Source of the DNA: DYMC01 sp035406705
Lineage (GTDB): Bacteria; Verrucomicrobiota; Lentisphaeria; Victivallales; GWF2-50-93
Assembly: GCA_964426675.1 (NCBI GenBank)
Contig: CAYRRM010000010.1
Span: forward strand, 1 to 64,000
Direction: 5' to 3'
DNA length: 64,000 nucleotides
A program made the position numbers and the translations under genes. Below, in pieces: positions 17,672 through 26,551 of this stretch; the stretch's first letter is position 1; the number at the start of each line of letters is the position of its first letter. Under the pieces are notes generated by a model, which ran no database searches, was not told the origin of the DNA, and was given only the letters and a program-made list of their open reading frames with translations.

Positions 17672-18851
17672 AGACTATTTCTCCATCAATAACAGTCATT
17701 TCTGTCTTATTAGTTTGGGTATTAAAGAATGATATGTCGGCTACCATTCTTGGAGCAATTTCTCCACAATTCTTGAGACCAATGCTTCTGGCTGGATTAG
17801 TAGTAAGACATGCTGCAACTTCATTACTGTTTAAATGTGAAAATGAAAGTAATTGTCCGAATCCTCTTTCGAGAGTGAATGTTGTCCCGGCTAAAGTTCC
17901 TGTATCTGTCGTAACATAACCATTTTTTACTATTATTTTAGTATCGCCAATCTGATATATTCCATCTGAAAGACCAGTAGCTTGAACGGCATCACTTATA
18001 GCAATAATTTTATCTTTTGGTTTTGCTCTGCATACCAAATCAATCATCATTGGATTTACGTGATAACCATCGATCAATATTTCAGTATCAAGCCTATCGT
18101 CAGTAAGGGCCACAGTAGTGAGGCTTATTTCTCTGTGATGTATAGGTGGCATACCATTAAATACGTGAGTGCATCTTTTTGCTCCAGCGTCTATAGCTCG
18201 TTTTGCCTGTTCAGCATTGGCTATACTATGTCCGAGTGATGGGATAATATGGTTTTGCGATAGAAGTTCAATGAGTTTATCTGAATTTTCAAGTTCGGGC
18301 GCAAGAGTCATTACTTTGATCATGCCATTTCCTGTTTTAATAAAATCTCGCGTTTCTCCAAGATCAATTTGTCTTATATCGTCCTCGTATTGAGCACCAT
18401 GCTTTTCTTTGCTCAAGTAAGGACCTTCAAGGTGAATTCCTACGACTTTAGCTCCTTTGCTTTTTTTTCTCGAGAATTTGACTATAGATGATATTGATGC
18501 CAACATATGTTCATTTGACCCCGAGGTAATTGTTGGAACAAATGACGTTATACCGTGTTTGGCAAGAGTAATACACATGCTGTCAAAAAGCTCTTCTCCA
18601 TTACAGGCTGAACTTGAGTCAAATCCCCCAGCACCGTGAATATGAGTATCAATCATGCCTGGAATTGCATAAGAACCTTTCTTGTCAATTACTTTCAAAG
18701 CAGGTTCAATAGAAAATGAGGAAATATTTCCAACGGCCATAATTATTCCTTTTTCACACAATATTCCTGCTTTCTGAATTCTCCTAAAAGGAGTCAAACA
18801 ATAATCACATAGAAAAAGGACTCTATCTTTCATATAATTTTCTTCACTCAT
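17649..18851 (-). CDS. nagA: N-acetylglucosamine-6-phosphate deacetylase
   Basis: 400 aa. Amidohydrolase that deacetylates GlcNAc-6-P to glucosamine-6-P in amino-sugar and wall recycling. Metal and substrate motifs: DTHIHGAGGFD, HLEGPYL, LGHSIANAEQAKRA, THVFNGMPPIHHRE, and ISDAVQATG. The RBS AAAAGGAG precedes the ATG. It starts the ligA-nagA transcript and diverges from dnaA. No nagB or transporter adjacent. Confidence 0.93.
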   Translation of the reverse strand: MSEENYMKDRVLFLCDYCLTPFRRIQKAGILCEKGIIMAVGNISSFSIEPALKVIDKKGSYAIPGMIDTHIHGAGGFDSSSACNGEELFDSMCITLAKHGITSFVPTITSGSNEHMLASISSIVKFSRKKSKGAKVVGIHLEGPYLSKEKHGAQYEDDIRQIDLGETRDFIKTGNGMIKVMTLAPELENSDKLIELLSQNHIIPSLGHSIANAEQAKRAIDAGAKRCTHVFNGMPPIHHREISLTTVALTDDRLDTEILIDGYHVNPMMIDLVCRAKPKDKIIAISDAVQATGLSDGIYQIGDTKIIVKNGYVTTDTGTLAGTTFTLERGFGQLLSFSHLNSNEVAACLTTNPARSIGLKNCGEIAPRMVADISFFNTQTNKTEMTVIDGEIVYDSSKEN

Positions 18852-19299
18852 AATTTTATCTCCTTTTGAGGTGATATATATAAATTTTATAGTAGTAATT
18901 CTTAAAATAAAAAAAATTTAACCTGTTATCAATGACTTACAACTTTTTTTAACAAAAATAGTTTTTTTTAACTTGCTAAAATGCTGTAAGGTGTTATGAT
19001 TAACAAAAGTTCAGCAGGGCGAAAATGTGCCCCCTGTTAATAACGTGTTAATAAGTTATCAGTAATTATTGTTTTTTCCAGTGAAATTAGTTCTTTGTCA
19101 GCTTAATTTGAGAGAAGTTAAGCTGAATTAATGAAATAGTTCAGGTGATATATCTCCCTATGATAAAGGCAAATTTACTTCTGAAAAATTGACTTTATCA
19201 GTGATTTTATAAGGCTTATACGGTATTGAACTCTGTACAAGGAGTTTTATTTGTTGATAAGCTGCAAGGATAAACGGAGTAATATTGGGATATTATAAC
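18852..19299. other. Intergenic region upstream of dnaA; candidate replication origin
   Basis: About 448 bases between divergent nagA and dnaA. It contains several DnaA-box-like 9-mers: TTATCAATG (18926-18934), TTATCAGTA (19056-19064), TTATCAGTG (19195-19203) and, on the other strand, TTATCAACA (19252-19260), the last one mismatch from TTATCCACA. Runs of A/T (for example 18901-18966) could serve as an unwinding element. No dnaN, recF or rpmH nearby, so the origin assignment rests only on these sites; they could equally be autoregulatory dnaA sites. Confidence 0.35.
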
Positions 19300-20700
19300 A
19301 TGGCTAAGGGCAAGAAAATAGAAATTTTAGATATAAAAAATATATGGTTGAAGGTGAAACCAGCATTAGCTGAAAATATTGGTGATATGGACACTTTCAA
19401 CAGATGGATTGAACCAATCGTTCCTCTTGAAGCGAACTCAGAGGAAATAAAACTTGGAGTTGCAGATGACTTTACTGCTGACTGGATAGGAACTCATTTT
19501 GATTCCATAATCTGCAATGAGCTTTCTAAATATATCCCTTATAAAATTAAGTTAACATATGAAACGGGGCATTCTGTTCAAATAACTACTCAGGAAGAAC
19601 AATCTTCTTATAAAAAAATAACAAGCAAGGAAAGTCAGGAAAAAACTAAATCCAAACAGGATGTTTCGAATTTTGATAAGGAAGTTTCCTCTGATTTTAC
19701 ATTTGCTTCTTTTGTTGTGGGTCCAGAAAATAGATTTGCCTTTGCAGCAGCATATGGGGCAGCAACTGGAGAAGGAATGATTCCCAATCCACTTTTCATT
19801 TATGGTGGAACGTCTTCAGGAAAAACACATCTTATGAAGGCAATCTGTAATGAAGTTAAAACGAATAAGAAAAACAAGGTCTTTGAATATGTTCCATGTG
19901 AAGATTTTCTTAATATATATGTAGATTGTCTCAGGCGCAATAAACATTACGAATTCAGAAATCGTTTTAGAAATGTTGATTATCTATTGATAGATGATAT
20001 TCAGTTTATAGCAAATACACCAAGACTTCAGGAGGAATTTTTCAATACTTTCAATTCTCTCTATAGAGAAAATAAAATTATTGTCCTCACATCAGATAAA
20101 ATACCAGCAGAAATCAATGGTCTTGAGCCAAGACTTGTATCAAGATTTGAATCTGGACTAACTCTTGAAATCGAGCCATATGGAGAGGAAACAAGGTTGG
20201 CTATCTTAAGGAAAAAGCAAGAAAAGCATAAGATTAAGATTGACGATGAAATTCTCAGGTTTCTCGCAAGGAATATAAGTTCTCACGTAAGAAAACTCGA
20301 AGGGGCTCTTAACAGATTAATAGCTGCTGTAATATATACTAACACAAAACTTACCCTCGAAACGGCAGAAAAACTCCTCAAACCATACTTTGAAGAAGCC
20401 GCAAATCATAGAATATCAATCGAAAGAATTCAAAGAACAGTTGCCGAACATTATGACCTTAGAGTATCAGATCTCACAGGTAAAAAACGACCAAATAACA
20501 TTGCTCTCCCAAGAATGATAGCAATGTATCTTTGTAGACAATTAACAGATCATTCTCTTCCGGATATAGGCGACGCCTTTGGAAGGAATCATGCAACTGT
20601 AATTCACGCTGTCTCAAAGATTGAAAAAGACTGCCAATCAGATAATTCACTTTCTGCCGTAATATCTCAACTTAAAAGACGAATACAGAGCGTTAATTAG
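19300..20700 (+). CDS. dnaA: Chromosomal replication initiator protein DnaA
   Basis: About 466 aa from ATG 19300; an in-frame TTG at 19285 with GGAG five bases upstream is an alternative. Domain I (residues about 5-85, WIEPIVPL), short linker rich in Lys/Ser, AAA+ domain III with Walker A GGTSSGKTH and Walker B YLLIDDIQF, then domain IV with the DnaA signature FGRNHATVIHA. Opens the origin and also acts as a transcription factor. Followed closely by the PHP phosphatase gene, not by dnaN. Confidence 0.96.
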   Translation: MAKGKKIEILDIKNIWLKVKPALAENIGDMDTFNRWIEPIVPLEANSEEIKLGVADDFTADWIGTHFDSIICNELSKYIPYKIKLTYETGHSVQITTQEEQSSYKKITSKESQEKTKSKQDVSNFDKEVSSDFTFASFVVGPENRFAFAAAYGAATGEGMIPNPLFIYGGTSSGKTHLMKAICNEVKTNKKNKVFEYVPCEDFLNIYVDCLRRNKHYEFRNRFRNVDYLLIDDIQFIANTPRLQEEFFNTFNSLYRENKIIVLTSDKIPAEINGLEPRLVSRFESGLTLEIEPYGEETRLAILRKKQEKHKIKIDDEILRFLARNISSHVRKLEGALNRLIAAVIYTNTKLTLETAEKLLKPYFEEAANHRISIERIQRTVAEHYDLRVSDLTGKKRPNNIALPRMIAMYLCRQLTDHSLPDIGDAFGRNHATVIHAVSKIEKDCQSDNSLSAVISQLKRRIQSVN

Positions 20701-20726
20701 CATAAAATTTTATATTCCTCAATTAA

Positions 20727-21536
20727 ATGATTGATTACCATGTACATACCAAATTATGCAAACATGCAATCGGCGATCCCGAACAATATGTATCTACAGC
20801 GATTTCAAAGGGTTTTTTTGAGATAGGTTTTGCAGATCATTGCCCCTTTCCAGTTGGTTTTGACCCTCTTTATAGAATGAATGAAAGTCAGTTTCCTGAA
20901 TATAAGCACATTATCCTCAGTTTAAAAGAAAACTTTAAAAATATAATTCAGGTAAAATATGGCATTGAAGTTGATTGGGTAGGGGAGAAAATGAATGAAG
21001 TTTTTGCGAAAATCGCAAAAGAGCCTTTTGATTATCTTATTGGCTCTGTTCACTATATAGATGATTTTCCTTTTGATAATCCTGAAATAGAGCACCTCTG
21101 GAAGAGAGATAAAACATTACCGGATAGGGTATGGCTTAAATATCTCGAACTTGTCTATGAAATGGTTTCTTCAGGACAATTCAATATAATTGGTCATTTT
21201 GATATACCTAAAAAGTTTGGTTATTTTCCCTCCGATATGAATTCTTATTTACCGGACATTTATGATATTTTTAAAAAAGCAGCAGAAAATAAAATGGCAA
21301 TAGAAATAAATTCATCTGGGATCAGAAAGCCGGTAAAAGAAATTTACCCCTCATTAAAGCTATTAAAACTTGCAAGGGAAGCTGGGCTATATATAACTTT
21401 TGGTTCAGATGCACACGCTCCTGAAGAGGTTGGCGCTGATTTTGATAAAGCAATTATTTTAGCAAAAGAGGCTGCTTTCTCTGAATATGTATTATTCACA
21501 GAGAAATCTATTTCTCTGCAAGCCTTACCAGAATAA
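20727..21536 (+). CDS. PHP-domain phosphatase, histidinol-phosphatase (HisJ/HisK) family
   Basis: 269 aa. PHP metal-site motifs: DYHVHTKLCKHA at the N-terminus, FADHCPF, GSVHYIDD, GHFDIPKKFG and ITFGSDAHAPEEVG at the C-terminus. Family members remove phosphate from L-histidinol phosphate, but no his genes are present here, so other phosphoesters are possible. Lies 26 bases after dnaA on the same strand, ending before a bidirectional terminator. One palindrome encodes AKIA. Confidence 0.87.
   Translation: MIDYHVHTKLCKHAIGDPEQYVSTAISKGFFEIGFADHCPFPVGFDPLYRMNESQFPEYKHIILSLKENFKNIIQVKYGIEVDWVGEKMNEVFAKIAKEPFDYLIGSVHYIDDFPFDNPEIEHLWKRDKTLPDRVWLKYLELVYEMVSSGQFNIIGHFDIPKKFGYFPSDMNSYLPDIYDIFKKAAENKMAIEINSSGIRKPVKEIYPSLKLLKLAREAGLYITFGSDAHAPEEVGADFDKAIILAKEAAFSEYVLFTEKSISLQALPE
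21004..21018. repeat. Dispersed palindrome copy 8 (in PHP phosphatase)
   Basis: Full TTGCGA-AAA-TCGCAA; encodes Ala-Lys-Ile-Ala. Confidence 0.85.
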
Positions 21537-21593
21537 AAGATGACGCCTTAAAAAGTATTAGTCTCTGGGTAAGAAAGAATAAAATAAAAAAAA

Positions 21594-21620
21594 AGAGCGG
21601 ACATTCCGCTCTCTTTTTTT
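21594..21620. terminator. Bidirectional rho-independent terminator
   Basis: Perfect 7-bp stem AGAGCGG (21594-21600) / CCGCTCT (21606-21612) with loop ACATT, followed by a T run on the + strand and preceded by an A run that serves the - strand. Lies exactly between the convergent PHP phosphatase and LysM genes. Confidence 0.9.
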
Positions 21621-21636
21621 AAAAAAAACAATTTTT

Positions 21637-22641
21637 CTAGAATTTATCAGGAATTACAATAGTTATTCCTGTTTTGAGTTCACCATTAGCATCAGTAGCT
21701 GTGGGATTTTTAGATTTTAATTCATCCACACTGACACCATATAAATTCGCAATTGTCTGCCAGGTTTCGCCTTGCTCTACTTGATGTTGAAAACCTTTAA
21801 TATCATCTAACATTGGGCTCGAATTTGATGGTTTTGTCATAGGAAGTTCAATGGGAGTTGTTTCCTTTTCCAGTGTTTTCATATCTTCCTCATTTATGAT
21901 TTCATCTAATCCTGGCATTTTTTGATTTTCGTCAACAGGTATGTCAAGTTTTGGTGGAGGTTCTGAAAAGACATTTTCAGTTTTTGTTTCTTTTGAAATT
22001 TCAGTTACGGGAGCATGAGCAGAACCAGAAACTCTTATTTTTTGTCCGACTTGTAAAGGAGATTTTGGATCGATATTATTTGCCGAAACAATCTTATCAA
22101 CAGTAGTATTGAATTTTTTTGCAATTTTCCATAAAGAATCTCCACTCTTTACAACGTAAACTCCATCAGCTGGCAGTGCTTCCTGAGATACTTTTTTTGT
22201 ATCTTGCTTAGCTTCTTTGGTAGCAATTTTAGAATTAAGTTTCTCTGGAGGGAGGAGGGCTCCTCCTGGAGGAATACGAAGGGTAGTTCCAACTTTCAAA
22301 ATAGATTTTAAATCCATATTGTTGAAAGATGCAAGTTCTTGCATGCTAACGCCATACATTCTTGCAATTTTCCATAAAGAGTCTCCTTTCTGAACCTTAT
22401 ATGTAATATTTTCTACTTTAGGTTCTTGAAACGGAGGTAATTCTGGGGTAGGGGGAATGTTTAATTCAGGTATAGTGGGAAGTGGCGCCACAGTGCTGGA
22501 AGGGATCTGATCTGATGGGGCCGGGATGTAAGGTCTTTCTGTCAACACTTTTTCTGTGCTACAACCGGCAAAAAACAATATGGATACTGTTCCTGCCACA
22601 ACAATTGATTTTCCAGAGATAAGTTCTGGTATTGTTTTCAT
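21637..22641 (-). CDS. LysM-repeat lipoprotein
   Basis: 334 aa. Lipoprotein signal: SIVVAGTVSILFFAGCS, with lipobox FAGC. Three LysM domains (about residues 80-126, 160-205 and 286-332), the first two beginning YKVQKGDSLWKIA and YVVKSGDSLWKIA; the third is degenerate (HQVEQGETWQTIA). Pro-rich linkers separate them. Peptidoglycan-binding and probably anchored to the outer membrane. No catalytic peptidase or amidase domain. Overlaps murD by 4 bases, in the place usually held by ftsW, suggesting a wall-assembly role. Confidence 0.9.
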   Translation of the reverse strand: MKTIPELISGKSIVVAGTVSILFFAGCSTEKVLTERPYIPAPSDQIPSSTVAPLPTIPELNIPPTPELPPFQEPKVENITYKVQKGDSLWKIARMYGVSMQELASFNNMDLKSILKVGTTLRIPPGGALLPPEKLNSKIATKEAKQDTKKVSQEALPADGVYVVKSGDSLWKIAKKFNTTVDKIVSANNIDPKSPLQVGQKIRVSGSAHAPVTEISKETKTENVFSEPPPKLDIPVDENQKMPGLDEIINEEDMKTLEKETTPIELPMTKPSNSSPMLDDIKGFQHQVEQGETWQTIANLYGVSVDELKSKNPTATDANGELKTGITIVIPDKF

Positions 22642-23990
22642 TTTGATAACCTCCGTTTAACAATTTCTATGAATTTATTTCCTCTTTCTTCGTAATTTTT
22701 AAATTCATCCATACTTGCGCAAGCTGGAGACATAAGGACAATTTCCCCAAACTCCGCTTCATTACACGCAGCCAATACAGCTGTTTCAAAATTTGATAAT
22801 AGAGCACAATCTATTTGTTTTTTCAATAAAGAAAATAATTTTTCTTTACATTGTCCCGTGATATATGCTTTTTTTATTTTGTCTGCTCTGGTTAACAAAG
22901 CAGAAAAGTCCATATTTTTATCAAGTCCTCCAAGTATAATTCTTATATTTTTATTCTTGGCCAAGAGATCAATAGCTGAAATAGTTGAATCCGGATTTGT
23001 TGCTTTAGAATCATTAATGAATTTTACACCATTAGCTTCTATAACAAATTCGATTCTGTGTCTTCCAATCTTAAATGAATTTGCCGCTTCTATAATAGTT
23101 TTTTGTTGTTCAAAAAAGGATTCTTTGAGAAAATTTCTTATAAGAGACAAAGAAGCGACAAGGTTTTCTAAATTATGTTTGCCCGGCAAATTATCTGGAA
23201 TTTTCATTAATTCAAGGGTGCGATTTCCCATTCGTATAAAGATAATTCCGTCTCTGGAGAAAATATCAGCGTCAGAATTATCTTCAGAAGAAAATTTAAA
23301 TACCGGTCTATTTTTATAGAATTTTCTCCATAAATTTGATAATTTTACATTTATAGCAGCTGATGAAGGATGGCAATTCTTGAATATTTTCATCTTAACA
23401 GAAGCATATTCATCAAATGAGCTATATCTGTCCATGTGGTCAGAACTAATATTCAAAAGAACTGCGGAGTTTATTTTTAATTCAGGGCTTTCTTCAATTT
23501 GAAAAGAACTAAGCTCCACAATGTGAACATCGTAATTATCCTCCTGTAACACAGCTTCAGATAATGTAAACCCTGTATTTCCAGAAGCCGAAGCCCTGTA
23601 AGCAATTTGATTCATAATATGCGCTGATAGTTCAGTTGTTGTTGTTTTTCCGTTCGTTCCGGTTATTGCAAGAATAGGCTTTTGGCTGTAGAAAGAGGCA
23701 AATTGTAATTCAGAAATTATTGGTAATGAGAGTGTTTTTGCGAAATTCGCAAGTTTTGAATTTGCGGCTATCCCTGGACTTTTTATAATAAAATCTATAT
23801 TTAATTTATTATCTGGTAATATTCCTCCCAGATAAAAATCAATTTTATTTAAGTCAGGCTTCTTTAATTCTTTTAAAAGATCAGGCTCTTTTTTTTCATC
23901 AATCACAATAGGCTTTATACCCTTTGCCAGAGCAAGTTTAGTTGCTGCAAAACCGCTTTTTCCAAAACCAAGTATGAGAACTTTTTTCAT
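22638..23990 (-). CDS. murD: UDP-N-acetylmuramoylalanine--D-glutamate ligase MurD
   Basis: 450 aa from the ATG at 23990, which overlaps the mraY stop as ATGA; a longer in-frame extension to 24110 has no family similarity. Motifs: VLILGFGKSGFAAT (Rossmann UMA-binding), ITGTNGKTTTTE (ATP P-loop), LNISSDHMDRY, INDSKATNPDST and ILGGLDKNMD. Adds D-Glu to UDP-MurNAc-L-Ala in the cytoplasm. Coupled to mraY upstream and LysM downstream. A palindrome encodes ANFA near residue 83. Confidence 0.95.
   Translation of the reverse strand: MKKVLILGFGKSGFAATKLALAKGIKPIVIDEKKEPDLLKELKKPDLNKIDFYLGGILPDNKLNIDFIIKSPGIAANSKLANFAKTLSLPIISELQFASFYSQKPILAITGTNGKTTTTELSAHIMNQIAYRASASGNTGFTLSEAVLQEDNYDVHIVELSSFQIEESPELKINSAVLLNISSDHMDRYSSFDEYASVKMKIFKNCHPSSAAINVKLSNLWRKFYKNRPVFKFSSEDNSDADIFSRDGIIFIRMGNRTLELMKIPDNLPGKHNLENLVASLSLIRNFLKESFFEQQKTIIEAANSFKIGRHRIEFVIEANGVKFINDSKATNPDSTISAIDLLAKNKNIRIILGGLDKNMDFSALLTRADKIKKAYITGQCKEKLFSLLKKQIDCALLSNFETAVLAACNEAEFGEIVLMSPACASMDEFKNYEERGNKFIEIVKRRLSK
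23738..23752. repeat. Dispersed palindrome copy 9 (in murD)
   Basis: Full TTGCGA-AAT-TCGCAA; encodes Ala-Asn-Phe-Ala. Confidence 0.85.
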
Positions 23991-25087
23991 CTTATCTTTA
24001 ATGAAGCTATCCCTAAAATAGCAAAAATCCCGGCAATTATCCAGAAACGTACAACAATTTGAGTTTCTGTCCATCCTTTTCTCTCGAAGTGATGATGAAG
24101 AGGAGAACAAAGGAAAATTCTTTTGCCAGTAAGTTTAAAAGACGTAACCTGAATAATAACAGATAAAGCCTCAATTACAAATACTGCGCCTATAATTATA
24201 AGGTTTATTTCCTGTCTTACAAGTACTGCAATTAGACCTATTGAACCGCCTAAAGCAAGACTGCCGGTATCCCCCATAAACATTGCGGCAGGGTGACAAT
24301 TAAACCAGAGAAAACCTATACAGGCACCACAAATAGCCATAGCAAACACAACAACCTCTGATGCTCCTGGAATAAATGGAATATTAAGGTATGATGCAAA
24401 AATTTTATGCCCACATAAATAGGCGAAAACAGCATATGCAAGAGAGCAAAAAATTGAACAACCTGCCGCAAGACCATCTTTTCCATCAGTGAGATTTACT
24501 GCGTTTGAACTGCCAACTACAACAAGCGATCCAAATATCAGGACAAAAACGAGTGGAAGATGTGAAATAATGGGATTTTTTAAAAAAGGTAGATATAAAT
24601 TTCTTAATAAATCTCCTGTGGAGGGCATTATATCTAAAAAATATACTGCTAACATTGATATAAGAACTTGCAAAGAAAACTTTAAGCTTGCTGAAATACC
24701 CTCTCTCTTCTTTAGAGCAACTTTAACATAATCGTCCAGAAAACCAATAGCGCCCAGGGAAAATAAAAGGCTTGAAAAGAGCCATAACATTTCATTTGAT
24801 GGAATTGACCACAAGAATGAGGAAAGAAGTATTGAGAATATTATCAGGATGCCTCCCATACTTGGAGTTTTATCTTTGTTAATATCTATGTATTCTTCAG
24901 GAATTAGCCCCTTTAGTCTTGATGGAGCAGTAGCCTGAAGTTTTTTAAGTAATTGCACTGTAAAAGGTCCCAGAAGAAGAGAAATGAGAAATGCAGTGAA
25001 AAATGCTCCGCCTGCTCGGAAAGTAACATACTGAAAGAGTCGTAAAGGCCCCCAATAAATATCAAATTCAGAGATATAGTATAGCAC
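23987..25087 (-). CDS. mraY: Phospho-N-acetylmuramoyl-pentapeptide-transferase MraY
   Basis: 366 aa, ten predicted membrane segments. Signatures: TPSMGGILI, FLDDYVKVALKK (the DDxxK site), NAVNLTDGKDGLAAG, MFMGDTGSLALGG and PLHHHFERKGW (HHH loop). Transfers phospho-MurNAc-pentapeptide to undecaprenyl phosphate giving lipid I. First gene of the mraY-murD-LysM unit. Divergent from the small envelope protein at 25276. Confidence 0.97.
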   Translation of the reverse strand: MLYYISEFDIYWGPLRLFQYVTFRAGGAFFTAFLISLLLGPFTVQLLKKLQATAPSRLKGLIPEEYIDINKDKTPSMGGILIIFSILLSSFLWSIPSNEMLWLFSSLLFSLGAIGFLDDYVKVALKKREGISASLKFSLQVLISMLAVYFLDIMPSTGDLLRNLYLPFLKNPIISHLPLVFVLIFGSLVVVGSSNAVNLTDGKDGLAAGCSIFCSLAYAVFAYLCGHKIFASYLNIPFIPGASEVVVFAMAICGACIGFLWFNCHPAAMFMGDTGSLALGGSIGLIAVLVRQEINLIIIGAVFVIEALSVIIQVTSFKLTGKRIFLCSPLHHHFERKGWTETQIVVRFWIIAGIFAILGIASLKIR

Positions 25088-25275
25088 AAAAATTTTCCTT
25101 CTATTTTTACTCGTGAAAATAATTCATAGTGTAATTTTTTCAAGCTACCTACTATTGAATTTTTAGTTTTCAATAATAAGTTTTATTTGATAAGGGATAT
25201 TGGTTACTAAAAACAAGTAAGTTGCTTATTTCATCAATTCATGTAGTCATTCAGGTTAAGAAAAAGAAAAGAAAA

Positions 25276-25725
25276 ATGAATAAACAGAGAATATTATTTA
25301 TATCAGGAATAGTTCTGATTTTTGTATTTGGTATTTTTTGCGGTATTTATCTTGCATCAACGTCAAGAACACTTAAAATTATAGAACAAACAGATATTCG
25401 CAACAATTGCATTGATATCAGGCGTTCCCTATTCTATCTTAAACTCCTTGAAAAAGAAGATTTCAAAGGTCTCAAGGAATCATTTGAATGGGATATAGAC
25501 GAAGCAATTCTTGCTCTGAATCAGTATCAGGATGAAAAAAAAACATTTTCTAAATTTGATGAATATGCATTAAAAACCCTGCTAATGACAAAAGAATATA
25601 GAAGGATTAATTCGCGTGAGACAAAAAATAAAACTGTAGATACAATTATCAGAGATGCTGTTTTGGAGTCCCCATATTTTTCCTCGGCCCCCTTCAAACC
25701 AGGCAGGGAAGCCTCCAAATTTTAG
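25276..25725 (+). CDS. Small membrane-anchored protein of unknown function
   Basis: 149 aa from the ATG at 25276, chosen because it follows a purine-rich stretch and puts the membrane helix (ILFISGIVLIFVFGIFCGIYLA) at the N-terminus; an in-frame ATG lies 54 bases upstream. After the helix the protein is charged, probably helical, and located outside the cytoplasm. No motif recognised. A lone + strand gene between mraY and the acyltransferase. Confidence 0.6.
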   Translation: MNKQRILFISGIVLIFVFGIFCGIYLASTSRTLKIIEQTDIRNNCIDIRRSLFYLKLLEKEDFKGLKESFEWDIDEAILALNQYQDEKKTFSKFDEYALKTLLMTKEYRRINSRETKNKTVDTIIRDAVLESPYFSSAPFKPGREASKF

Positions 25726-25753
25726 ATATCTATCGAACAAAGTTAAAATTTAG

Positions 25754-26548
25754 TTACTTGCATTCATTCCATTCTTTTAGTTTTCCCTGAATAAAATTTA
25801 TTATAATTTCATGTTCCTCTTTGCCGTTGCCTGATATCACTATTGGTTTTAAGAATTCGAAGAATATTTTTTTTGAGAATTTTCCAATTTGTCCAAAATC
25901 TTTAAAAATCTTACCTGTTCCCCAGAAATCAGTTTTCAAGGCAAATGGAATTACAGGGACAGAGGCTTTTTTTGCAAGTTTTATCCCTATTGTGTTAAAT
26001 CTTTCGGGTATAAATTCTCTCATCCTTGTTGCCTGAGGAAATACAACAGGTGAATATCCCTCTGAAATTAACTTACACCCCTGTTCAATAACAGCTTTGA
26101 AGTCATCTTTAGGATTTTTTCTTTCTACAGAAATATATGATAGAGAACGCATTACTTTTCCAAATACGGGATAATCAAGAAGTTCTTTTTTTATCACGAA
26201 GGCGGGTCTTTTATATGGGATTAGCATACAAGCAATTGCAAAGGTTTCAAAAACACTCATATGATTTCCAATAAAGACTACCGGTTTTTCTGATAATTTT
26301 AGATTTTCGAGTCCGGTAATGGATACCTTTGCTCCGCAAGACTCTGCTATTTTTATAGTTTCAAATGAGCTCTTCGCCCATTCATCATAATCATAATGTC
26401 CCTTTCGGGCAACTTTTTCGGCTCTCATCACCATTCGGATTATGTGATAATAGAAGAATAAAGTTCTTATTGTTGTAAAAGATGCAAATGTTAAAATTTT
26501 TGTATCTTGTGGAGTAAAATATTTATCTTCTGTGAATATTGGTCTCAT
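25754..26548 (-). CDS. PlsC-type 1-acyl-glycerol-3-phosphate acyltransferase family protein
   Basis: 264 aa. Catalytic block I is GNHMSVFET (H-x4-E rather than the commoner H-x4-D), and block III is FPQATR (Gln-Ala in place of Glu-Gly); both variants occur in members acting on lysophospholipid-like acceptors. An N-terminal hydrophobic stretch (FASFTTIRTLFFYYHII) may anchor it. Transfers acyl chains in phospholipid or lipid A-type synthesis. Follows alr by 3 bases, so co-transcribed. Confidence 0.82.
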   Translation of the reverse strand: MRPIFTEDKYFTPQDTKILTFASFTTIRTLFFYYHIIRMVMRAEKVARKGHYDYDEWAKSSFETIKIAESCGAKVSITGLENLKLSEKPVVFIGNHMSVFETFAIACMLIPYKRPAFVIKKELLDYPVFGKVMRSLSYISVERKNPKDDFKAVIEQGCKLISEGYSPVVFPQATRMREFIPERFNTIGIKLAKKASVPVIPFALKTDFWGTGKIFKDFGQIGKFSKKIFFEFLKPIVISGNGKEEHEIIINFIQGKLKEWNECK

Positions 26549-26551
26549 AAT

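Noticed and set aside
23991..24110. Extended MurD start at 24110 within mraY
   Set aside because: The Cys/Ser/Arg-rich extension has no MurD similarity; ATGA coupling at 23990 is clear.
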